Source: an uncultured Myxococcales bacterium (GTDB lineage: Bacteria; Myxococcota_A; UBA9042). Taken from it: a DNA stretch of 54,535 bases. Shown here piece after piece: positions 9,265 through 16,138 of the stretch. Within the stretch, counting starts at the first letter, position 1. The number at the start of each line of letters is the position of its first letter. The translations under genes were made by a program, and so were the position numbers. The notes under the pieces are model-generated. The model was not told where the DNA came from, did not search any database, and saw only the letters and a program-made list of their open reading frames with translations. The stretch spans positions 1 through 54,535 of the forward strand of contig CAINLT010000157.1 in assembly GCA_903850505.1 (NCBI GenBank). The letters run 5' to 3'.

Positions 9265-9399
9265 CCGCGGTCGTCTGCGGCGAAAGTGGCGGACCGCAGC
9301 GGTCCAGCACCCGTGACAATCTTCCGACATTCGCTCCGGACTCACGCCTATGTTCCCGTTCAGACGGTTCGTTTTCGCGACCGCGAGCAGGAGCATGTC

Positions 9400-11511
9400 A
9401 TGATCAAGCAATTCCCGTTGACCGCGCGCAGTGCTGTGTCGTCCTTGTGGCCTGTGGCAGTTGGATTGGTCTTGACGCTTGGCGCGTGCGGGAATTCATC
9501 CGGTGGCGGCGGCGGTGGCGTGACAGACAGCGTCGGTGAAGGACTCGTCGATACGCTCTCGGACGCGCCTGTGCAGCCGACTGGCGCGCACGTGTGGGGC
9601 GTCGTCTATGCACCGGGCGCGGTTCCGCTCGCGGGCGTGAGCGTGCACGTGGGCACGACGGCCACGACGAGCGATGCCGGCGGCAAGTTCACGTTGGACA
9701 TCGGCACTGTGGCGACTGCGGTCGTCGTGCTCGAAAAGACCGGCTACGCGCCAGCCTACCGCCAAGTCGCGACCAAGGGCGGTCACCTCGTGACGGTCAG
9801 CGCGGTCATGACGCCGACCACCGCGACGGGCACGGTTGATGCGACAGCAGGCGGCACCGTGCAGATCGCCACGGGCGTGACGCTCAATTTCCCGGCGGGC
9901 GCGCTCATCACGCTCAGCGGCCAGCAGGTCCAGGGCACGGTCGACGTTGTGACGACGTGGCTGCCGCCCGCGCAGGCGATCGAGAACGCGCCGTTCCTGC
10001 TGCAGGCGCTGGACGGGACCGACCTGACGCCGCTCATCAGCTATGGGATGGTGGAGATCGCGGCGACGGCGCAAGGCGAGAAGCTGCAGGTCGCGACGGG
10101 CAAGACGCTTCAGTTGAAATTGCCGGCGCTGGATGCGGATCCGGACAGCGCTGGGCTGTTCTTTGGCAACCCGGTTTCAGGCATGTGGGAACTGGAAGGC
10201 GCGGCGGCCAAGGTCGGCGGCCAGTGGGTCGCAGAATTGCCGCACATGTCGTGGTGGAACGTCGACGGCTTCTACAAAGTGCCCACCGACAAGAAGGCCT
10301 GCGTGACCTTCCGCGCGCGGCTGAACAACGGCAGCCCGGTCGCTGGCGTCGAAGTCAAGTCGGCGTGGGGCCCGAGCAACAACTACACGATCGCTGGCGG
10401 CACGGACGGCAACGGCCTGCTCTGCAATGACAGTTTCCCCGGCGGCACGACGCTCACCATCAACTGGAAGGCGGCGCTGAACACTGGCGCGTTGGAAGTG
10501 CTGACCGGCTCGTTCACGCTTACGCCATCGGCCTTGGGTGCGAAGTGCGACACGTCGGCCTGCGAGATGGTTGACATCCCGATCCAGTGCTTCAAGGACG
10601 CGCACTGCGGCACCGGCGTCAGCTGCGTCAATGGCGTCTGCAGCGGTGGCGATGCCGACGCTGTGAGCAGCGACAGCACCAGCGCCGACGTGCCGGAGGA
10701 CAAGCCGTGCACGCCGGTCTGTCAGCCCAACCAGTGTTCGGACGACGGCTGCGGCAAACCGTGCATGGCGTGCCCGAGCGGCCAGGCCTGCAACGGCAAC
10801 ACGCAGCTCTGCGAGACCTGCACGCCGGATTGCAGCGGCCAGACCTGTGGTTCGGACGGCTGCAACGGCAGCTGCGGCACGTGTCAGGCGGGACTCTCCT
10901 GCGATGGCCTGAAGTGCGTTGGCGCCTGCACGTTCTGCCCGGGCGGCAAGGATTGCAACGCGTTTGGCTTTGAAGATGGCGACAAGGGCTGGGACATGAA
11001 GGGCGACGTGACGGTCGTCGACCAGATGGGTCCGGCGATGCCCGCGGAGGGCAAGAAGATGCTGCGGCTGTCGACGGGGCTGGCCTACGCCGCACCATCG
11101 TGGGCGCAGAAAGCGCTGTGCGCGACCAAGGGCGTCAAGAACCTGACGTTCCAGTGGCGCATGTTCAGCGAGGAGTTCGAGGAGTATTGCGGGTCGACGT
11201 ATCAGGACTACTTCGTCGTCTCCATCCTCCAAGCCGATGGCACCAAACAGGAGCTGGCGCGCTGGACGATCGACGACATCTGCCCGGCGGGAGCCAACTC
11301 CTGCACGAAGTGCGGCGCCAAGTCGCCCGGCATCACCAAGACCGACCTGAAATTCGACCACGGCGACGTCTGGGGCACGACGTGGCAGTCCACGACCGTC
11401 GCGCTGCCTGCCAACGCGGAGAGCGCGACGTTGGTCTGGGAGGTCAATGACGTCGGCGACAGCTCGTATGACACCGTCGTGCTGTTGGATGGCATCGTGC
11501 TCAGCCTGTAG
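9400..11511 (+). CDS. Large modular lipoprotein: regulatory-like beta-sandwich, Cys-rich linker, MAM-like jelly-roll
   Basis: 703 residues; GGAG sits 6 bases before the ATG. The signal peptide ends in the lipobox LGACG, followed by a Gly/Ser/Asp tether. Residues about 60-130 look like a carboxypeptidase-regulatory-type beta-sandwich (AGVSVHVGTTATTSDAGGKF). A segment with NFPAGALITLSG (FAM171/CILP-like pattern) follows. Residues about 390-515 are Cys-rich (CGSDGCNGSCGTC). The last about 190 residues begin NAFGFEDGDKGWD and end DTVVLLDGIVLSL, a jelly-roll pattern also seen in the EGF-repeat protein at 20573-24547. Probable surface-exposed binding protein with unknown ligand. A -10-like TATGTT lies at 9349. 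Confidence 0.88.
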   Translation: MIKQFPLTARSAVSSLWPVAVGLVLTLGACGNSSGGGGGGVTDSVGEGLVDTLSDAPVQPTGAHVWGVVYAPGAVPLAGVSVHVGTTATTSDAGGKFTLDIGTVATAVVVLEKTGYAPAYRQVATKGGHLVTVSAVMTPTTATGTVDATAGGTVQIATGVTLNFPAGALITLSGQQVQGTVDVVTTWLPPAQAIENAPFLLQALDGTDLTPLISYGMVEIAATAQGEKLQVATGKTLQLKLPALDADPDSAGLFFGNPVSGMWELEGAAAKVGGQWVAELPHMSWWNVDGFYKVPTDKKACVTFRARLNNGSPVAGVEVKSAWGPSNNYTIAGGTDGNGLLCNDSFPGGTTLTINWKAALNTGALEVLTGSFTLTPSALGAKCDTSACEMVDIPIQCFKDAHCGTGVSCVNGVCSGGDADAVSSDSTSADVPEDKPCTPVCQPNQCSDDGCGKPCMACPSGQACNGNTQLCETCTPDCSGQTCGSDGCNGSCGTCQAGLSCDGLKCVGACTFCPGGKDCNAFGFEDGDKGWDMKGDVTVVDQMGPAMPAEGKKMLRLSTGLAYAAPSWAQKALCATKGVKNLTFQWRMFSEEFEEYCGSTYQDYFVVSILQADGTKQELARWTIDDICPAGANSCTKCGAKSPGITKTDLKFDHGDVWGTTWQSTTVALPANAESATLVWEVNDVGDSSYDTVVLLDGIVLSL

Positions 11512-11584
11512 CGCGGGGCGTTGACCCCGGCGAAGCTCAGCCGGAGAATGCTGGCGCGGCCGTTGCGGTTCGCCAAGGCACAGC

Positions 11585-12742
11585 ATGACTTCGCCCCTCG
11601 TCCGTCGACTCGCCGGTTGCTTCGTTTGCCTGCTCGCCGCGGCTTGTGGCTCCGCCGCCGCGACAAGCGATGGTGCCGACACGACGTCCGCTGACGCCAG
11701 CGCCGACGTCTCGCACGGTCCCAAGGCGACCACCGGCCTCGTGACCAACCAGCGCATCGTCTACAAGGACGGGTTGCACAACGAGAACACCGACCTCATC
11801 GCCTGGCAGGGCAAGACGTGGCTTGTGTTCCGCGGCGGCGAGACTTCTCAGGTCGGCTCGCCGATCGCCCGCCTTAAAATCTTCCAGTCCGTTGATCTGG
11901 GCGACAGCGTCACGATGACCGCGGAGATCTTCATGCCGGGACGCGATATCCGCGACCCGAAGTTCCTGATCCAGGACGGCAAGCTGGTCATTTACGCCAT
12001 CTCGCGAGTCCCCGGCGGCCACCTGCGCGACGCCGGTGGTCTTGCCTGGACCGTGCGCACGGAAAGCAGCGACGGCATCCACTGGACGGCGCCGGTCCAG
12101 ATCTACGACGAACAGTGGGGCTTCTGGCGCTACGCCGATCACGCCGGCCTGACGTACGCGACGGCGTACAACGACGGCGACACGCAAGTCGCGCTGCTGT
12201 CGTCCGCCGATGGCAAGGCGTGGCAGAAAGTGTCGCTGATCGTTGATTCCAAGCCCGATGTGCCGAGTGAAGCGGAATTGCAGTTCTTTGGCGATACGGC
12301 TGTGAGCCTCGTGCGTATGGACAACGGCACGTCCCTGCTGGACGAGGGCCATACCGCCGTGTGCGTCGCGCTGCCGCCGTACGCGACGTGGGATTGCGGC
12401 CGCATCCTGGACAAGCGGTTGGACGGGCCGAAGTGGTTTGCGTGGGAAAATCGCCAGTTCGTGATGGCGCGCAAACATCTGGACGATGGCCGGAAGCGGA
12501 CGGCACTCTACGAATTGCATGGCACGTTGAGCGATCCCAAGGCGGCGGTGACGCTGCAGGAGCTCGCGGAGTTCAAGAGCGCGGGCGATACCGCGTACGT
12601 GGGCGTCCTGCCGATGGGCGGCTCGCAGTTCCTGGTGTCCTGGTATTCCAGCGACGTGCCGACCGACGAGATCTGGGCGAGCGGGATGTTCACGCCGTCC
12701 GAGATCTGGCTGGCTTGGGTGGACTTGGCGTTCGCGCCTTAG
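11585..12742 (+). CDS. Lipoprotein with sialidase-like beta-propeller pattern
   Basis: 385 residues. Signal peptide with lipobox LAAACG, then an Asp/Ser/Thr/Ala tether (about 24-45). The remainder has repeating strands typical of glycoside-hydrolase-type beta-propellers: VYKDGLHNENTDLIAW, RDPKFLIQDGKLVIYA, TESSDGIHWTAPVQI and LSSADGKAWQKVSL. The SDGxxW turns resemble Asp-boxes of sialidases and BNR repeats. No complete catalytic set can be assigned, so it may bind rather than cleave glycans. It follows the previous lipoprotein by 73 bases and faces the cytochrome gene with a 3-base gap. Confidence 0.8.
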   Translation: MTSPLVRRLAGCFVCLLAAACGSAAATSDGADTTSADASADVSHGPKATTGLVTNQRIVYKDGLHNENTDLIAWQGKTWLVFRGGETSQVGSPIARLKIFQSVDLGDSVTMTAEIFMPGRDIRDPKFLIQDGKLVIYAISRVPGGHLRDAGGLAWTVRTESSDGIHWTAPVQIYDEQWGFWRYADHAGLTYATAYNDGDTQVALLSSADGKAWQKVSLIVDSKPDVPSEAELQFFGDTAVSLVRMDNGTSLLDEGHTAVCVALPPYATWDCGRILDKRLDGPKWFAWENRQFVMARKHLDDGRKRTALYELHGTLSDPKAAVTLQELAEFKSAGDTAYVGVLPMGGSQFLVSWYSSDVPTDEIWASGMFTPSEIWLAWVDLAFAP

Positions 12743-12745
12743 CCG

Positions 12746-13063
12746 CTACGGCGTCACCGCGATTCCTGGCCGACTCGCCGTCAACACGTAGCGCAGAATC
12801 CGCGCTTTCTCGTCGTCGTTCAGCTTGGCCTTGGGTTGCATCTTCTCGACGACGCGTGGCCACTCCGCCTGTGGCACTTTGGGCGGCAGCACCAGCATGT
12901 GGCAGCCGCTGCACTTCATCGCGTACAGCCCGCGGCTCGTGTCCAGATCGTCCTGGGTCTCCGGAAACGCCTGGCGCGCCCACGCACGGTCAGAGTCGGT
13001 CACGGCGGGCAACATCGGCGCGCACGCGGGCAGCAGGAACAGCAAAGGCAGCAACAAACGCAT
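12746..13063 (-). CDS. Small mono-heme c-type cytochrome lipoprotein
   Basis: 105 residues. The signal peptide ends in the lipobox FLLPAC. A single heme-binding CSGCH follows at about residues 51-55, in the context SRGLYAMKCSGCHMLVLPPKVPQAEW. The distal Met ligand may be in VVEKMQP, which resembles small class I cytochromes. It starts 6 bases after the end of the beta-barrel gene on the same strand, so the two probably form a two-gene operon driven by the Fur-like promoter at 13949-13977. It would sit in the periplasm or at the outer membrane and carry electrons; the partner is unknown. Confidence 0.85.
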   Translation of the reverse strand: MRLLLPLLFLLPACAPMLPAVTDSDRAWARQAFPETQDDLDTSRGLYAMKCSGCHMLVLPPKVPQAEWPRVVEKMQPKAKLNDDEKARILRYVLTASRPGIAVTP

Positions 13064-13069
13064 GGCGAC

Positions 13070-13882
13070 CTACAGGTGAATGCCCAAAATCACGCGGGCT
13101 TGGACGGCGTGGAAGTCGGTCAGGTCGCGCGACGTGCCGGCGGCCGTAACCGCGTCGCCAAAACCGACCAACTGCGGCGTTACGGACGTCGCGAGCCACC
13201 AACCTTGCGAAGCGTAGCCGACGACCGGCCCGGCGAACAGCGCGCCGTGCTCCAGTGACGTGTTTGAGTCCGCCGCACTCTGCTCAAACGTGCCCTGGCC
13301 GTAGACTTCCGCGCCGAGCGTCAGGTGCTCCGTCAGGAAGTGCGTCGCGCCGAGCGAAATGGCGACCTTGTGCTCGTTGTTCCAGAAGCCTTCAAAGCCC
13401 CATTCGCGCTCGTAGATGAGGTTCGTGACGACGTGCCAACTGCCGATGCGCTTGTCCAGCAGGAGCTTGCCCTCGATCTCATACTCCATCGGCGTCGCGG
13501 TGAGCTCCAGGTACAGCGCCGAGCCGATCGCGTCCGCCGTCGCGTTCGTCAGGTTGTACTTGAATTCCGCCGACACGCCACCGGGCATCGCGCCGCTGAC
13601 GAGCCCGGGACCCACGCGCGCCGTCTCGCTGCCAAAATTCAGGTAGACCGCCGCCATGAGCCGATCGGTGATGCCGAATTCGAACTCCAGCCGGTGATCC
13701 ATCCCAAGGTAGTACTGGTCGCGGCCCATGCGAAACGTCGTCTGCGGTTCAATCTCGACCGCGCCCGCCGGCAGCGTCGCGGTTTCATAGGACAGCGTGA
13801 AGTGCCGCTCGTTGGCTATCGCGGGTGCCGCGAGCAGCAGGCCGGTCAGCGCGAGGGCGAAGCGGAGAGTCTGGCGATTCAT
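13070..13882 (-). CDS. Outer-membrane beta-barrel protein, probably iron-regulated
   Basis: 270 residues with a Sec signal peptide (LLLAAPAIANE). The mature part alternates amphipathic strands and turns (HFTLSYETATLP, HRLEFEFGITDRLMAAVYL, HKVAISLGATHFLTEHLTLGAEVYG) and ends VQARVILGIHL, typical of small outer-membrane barrels. It resembles uncharacterised barrel families such as DUF6662, but I cannot assign one with certainty. It lies just upstream of the c-type cytochrome gene. Promoter and Fur-like operator sit about 70 bases before the start. Iron-regulated uptake or electron transfer is an inference from context. Confidence 0.82.
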   Translation of the reverse strand: MNRQTLRFALALTGLLLAAPAIANERHFTLSYETATLPAGAVEIEPQTTFRMGRDQYYLGMDHRLEFEFGITDRLMAAVYLNFGSETARVGPGLVSGAMPGGVSAEFKYNLTNATADAIGSALYLELTATPMEYEIEGKLLLDKRIGSWHVVTNLIYEREWGFEGFWNNEHKVAISLGATHFLTEHLTLGAEVYGQGTFEQSAADSNTSLEHGALFAGPVVGYASQGWWLATSVTPQLVGFGDAVTAAGTSRDLTDFHAVQARVILGIHL

Positions 13883-13948
13883 GGAGTTCCTTTGTTATTG
13901 CGCAAGCTTGCTGCGCGCTTGGCGACCCTCCCGGGCCGGCTGCGGCTA

Positions 13949-13977
13949 ATGATAATGAAAGTGACTTTCAATTTCAA
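13949..13977 (-). promoter_or_regulatory. Promoter of the beta-barrel/cytochrome operon
   Basis: On the minus strand TTGAAA (13977-13972), 17 bases, then TATCAT (13954-13949). Both boxes match consensus at 5 of 6 positions. The stretch is strikingly AT-rich for this genome, and the whole spacer is occupied by a palindrome. Confidence 0.7.
13956..13970. promoter_or_regulatory. Fur-like operator (perfect 7-1-7 inverted repeat)
   Basis: TGAAAGTGACTTTCA is a perfect 7-1-7 palindrome. It overlaps TGATAAT at 13950-13956 and is followed by AATTTCA, giving staggered half-sites as in Fur boxes. It lies exactly between the -35 and -10 boxes of the minus-strand promoter, a position that would block RNA polymerase. 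The sequence also resembles PerR/Zur-type sites; the metal is not determined by sequence. Confidence 0.6.
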
Positions 13978-13997
13978 GTCCTGTCGTGAAGTCGTCC

Positions 13998-14026
13998 TTG
14001 CCACTTTGTGCCGGATCCCCTAGCTT
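13998..14026 (+). promoter_or_regulatory. Putative sigma70-type promoter for panB
   Basis: TTGCCA, 17-base spacer, TAGCTT; 54 bases upstream of the panB start. It starts only 21 bases from the divergent Fur-controlled promoter. Confidence 0.55.
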
Positions 14027-14080
14027 TGCCGCAGCGGGGTCTACCGTCTTTGCGGCATTACGCCGGTTTGGAGGCCACCC

Positions 14081-14986
14081 ATGAGCAGTACTTCGCCGGC
14101 TTTGACGCCGGTTCCGCGCCCGTCTGGTTACGCTTCCGACACGCCGACCGGCCGCATCCGCATCCACCATCTCCGCGACATGAAAGACAAAGGCCAGCGC
14201 TTCAGCGCGGTCACGTGCTACGACGCGACGTTCGCGCGGTTGGTCGACGCGGCGGGAATCGAGGTCGTGCTCGTCGGCGATTCCTTGGGCAACGTCATCC
14301 AGGGCCAGGAAACGACGCTGCCCGTGACCGTCGACCACATCGTCTACCACACCGCCGCGGTGGCGCGCGGGCTCCATCGCGGTCATCTGGTCGCGGACAT
14401 GCCGTTCATGAGCTACCGCAACCCGGACGTGGCGTTGCAGAACGCCGGTCGGATGCTGGCTGAAGGCAACGCGCACGCGGTCAAGCTGGAAGGCGGCGCG
14501 GAAGTCGCTGAAACAGTTAGGCAACTCGTGCAAGGCGGCATCCCCGTCATGGGCCACATCGGCCTGACGCCGCAATCCGTGCACGCCATGGGCGGCCACC
14601 GCGTCCAGGGGCGCGGGCAGACGGCGCGCAAGCGGCTGTTGGCGGACGCGACGGCGCTGGAGGCGGCGGGCTGCTACGCGATCGTCCTGGAGGCGATTCC
14701 CGAGGAACTCGCCGCGGAAGTGACGCAGCTGCTGAAGATCCCGACGATTGGCATTGGCGCCGGCGCGGGCTGCGATGGCCAGATCCTCGTGATCTACGAC
14801 CTGCTCGGGCTGGATCCGCATGGCCACAAGCCAAAATTCGTCAAGAAGTTCGCGACGCTCGGTGAGCAGGCGCTGGCGGCGCTGACGCAATACCGCGAGG
14901 ACGTGCGTACCGCGGCGTTCCCGGGCGCTGAACACGTCTACCACGACCCGACTGCCAAGCCGGCTGCCAAAGCCGCGGAGACCTGA
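14081..14986 (+). CDS. panB: 3-methyl-2-oxobutanoate hydroxymethyltransferase
   Basis: 301 residues. It catalyses ketopantoate formation from 2-oxoisovalerate and methylene-tetrahydrofolate, the first step of pantothenate synthesis. Conserved segments: ITCYDATFA-like VTCYDATFARL, VVLVGDSLGNV with the Mg-binding Asp, DMPFMSY, AVKLEGG, GHIGLTPQS, the catalytic-Glu segment VLEAIPEELA, and IGIGAGAGCDGQILV. The N-terminus carries about 25 extra residues and the C-terminus an Ala/Lys tail. panC starts 3 bases after its stop, a typical panBC pair. Confidence 0.97.
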   Translation: MSSTSPALTPVPRPSGYASDTPTGRIRIHHLRDMKDKGQRFSAVTCYDATFARLVDAAGIEVVLVGDSLGNVIQGQETTLPVTVDHIVYHTAAVARGLHRGHLVADMPFMSYRNPDVALQNAGRMLAEGNAHAVKLEGGAEVAETVRQLVQGGIPVMGHIGLTPQSVHAMGGHRVQGRGQTARKRLLADATALEAAGCYAIVLEAIPEELAAEVTQLLKIPTIGIGAGAGCDGQILVIYDLLGLDPHGHKPKFVKKFATLGEQALAALTQYREDVRTAAFPGAEHVYHDPTAKPAAKAAET

Positions 14987-14989
14987 GCC

Positions 14990-15853
14990 ATGTTGGAGAC
15001 GATCGCCGGCGCGCAGGTGGCGCGGACGCCCGCGGAAGTGCGCGCGTGGACAGCAACAATGCGCGCGGCGGGCAAGCGCACGGCGCTCGTGCCGACCATG
15101 GGCGCGCTGCACGCGGGTCACATGACGCTGGTCGACACGGCGCGGCAGCACGCGGGCGCCGTCCTGGTGTCGATCTTCGTCAATCCGATGCAGTTTGGCC
15201 CAAAGGAGGATTTCTCCGCCTATCCGCGGCCCTTTGAGAACGACTGTGCGCTGTGCGCCGCCAAGGGCGTCGACCTGATTTACGCGCCGACGCCGGCGAC
15301 GATGTATCCGCCGGGCTTCCAGAGTCACGTCGAGGTGGAGCAGTTGACGCAAGGCCTGTGCGGCGCGGCGCGGCCGACGCACTTTCGCGGCGTGACGACG
15401 GTGGTGATGAAGCTGCTGAACATCGCGTTGGCGGACGTCGCGGTTTTTGGCGAGAAGGACTATCAGCAGCTGCAGACGCTCAAGCGCATGGCGCTGGATT
15501 TGGACCATCCGACCGCGATCCTCGGCGCGCCGATTGCCCGCGAGCCGGACGGCCTGGCGATGAGCTCGCGCAACGTGTACCTGAGCGCGGCGGAACGTCA
15601 GGCGGCGCCGGCGATTGTGCAGTCCCTGCGAGCGGCGCAGGCGCGCGTGCGGGCGGGCGAACGCGATGCCGCGCGGCTGGTGGCGGAGATGAGCGCGGCG
15701 CAGTCGGCGGCGGGCGGCCGGATCGACTACGTGCAGATTGTCGACCCGCAGACGCTGCAACCGCTTGAAATGCTGGAACGATCGGCCCGCGTGATCGTCG
15801 CGACGTGGTTTGGCCGCGCGCGCTTGCTGGACAACATGGACCTGCTGATTTAG
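14990..15853 (+). CDS. panC: Pantothenate synthetase (pantoate--beta-alanine ligase)
   Basis: 287 residues. It joins pantoate and beta-alanine with ATP. Motifs: VPTMGALHAGHMTLV (HIGH-type nucleotide site), SIFVNPMQFGPKEDF, RPTHFRGVTTVV, FGEKDYQQLQ and the KMSKS-equivalent MSSRNVYL. Length and motif order are standard. It lies directly after panB and is followed after 11 bases by the DUF5989 gene. Confidence 0.97.
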   Translation: MLETIAGAQVARTPAEVRAWTATMRAAGKRTALVPTMGALHAGHMTLVDTARQHAGAVLVSIFVNPMQFGPKEDFSAYPRPFENDCALCAAKGVDLIYAPTPATMYPPGFQSHVEVEQLTQGLCGAARPTHFRGVTTVVMKLLNIALADVAVFGEKDYQQLQTLKRMALDLDHPTAILGAPIAREPDGLAMSSRNVYLSAAERQAAPAIVQSLRAAQARVRAGERDAARLVAEMSAAQSAAGGRIDYVQIVDPQTLQPLEMLERSARVIVATWFGRARLLDNMDLLI

Positions 15854-15864
15854 CCTCGCCGGCC

Positions 15865-16029
15865 ATGGGAAAGCTCAAGTACTCCGCCAAGTTGTTTCGT
15901 GAGATCGTGGACTTTGCCAAGGCCAACAAGGTCTATTGGATCGTGCCGCTCGTCGTCGTGCTGGCGCTGGCGGCGCTGATCGCCGTGGCGGGTCAGGGCG
16001 CGGCGCCGTTTATCTACACGTTGTTCTAG
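15865..16029 (+). CDS. DUF5989 family one-helix membrane protein
   Basis: 54 residues starting MGKLKYSAKLFREIVDFAK. A short amphipathic N-terminus with a Lys/Trp boundary is followed by one membrane helix (IVPLVVVLALAALIAVAGQG) and the C-terminus APFIYTLF. The APFIYTLF ending is the hallmark of DUF5989. These proteins usually sit beside SxtJ and carbamoyltransferase genes; here it is attached to panBC with no such partner in view. The ATG follows the panC stop by 11 bases. Function unknown. Confidence 0.8.
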   Translation: MGKLKYSAKLFREIVDFAKANKVYWIVPLVVVLALAALIAVAGQGAAPFIYTLF

Positions 16030-16051
16030 GTAGGATTGCGGGCCTAACTTC

Positions 16052-16080
16052 TTGACCGCAAAACGCTTGATGACTAAGCT
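16052..16080 (+). promoter_or_regulatory. Putative sigma70-type promoter for the 815-residue lipoprotein
   Basis: TTGACC, 17-base spacer, TAAGCT; the start codon is 59 bases downstream of the -10 box. The -35 box matches consensus at 5 of 6 positions. Confidence 0.6.
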
Positions 16081-16138
16081 TCCGGCTTCAGTCGATCCGC
16101 GTTTTCCGGTTCGCCGCAGCGCATTTTGGAGTGTTTTC

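Noticed and set aside
13946..15760. 604-codon minus-strand open frame
   Set aside because: Antisense to panB and panC, which have complete motif sets.
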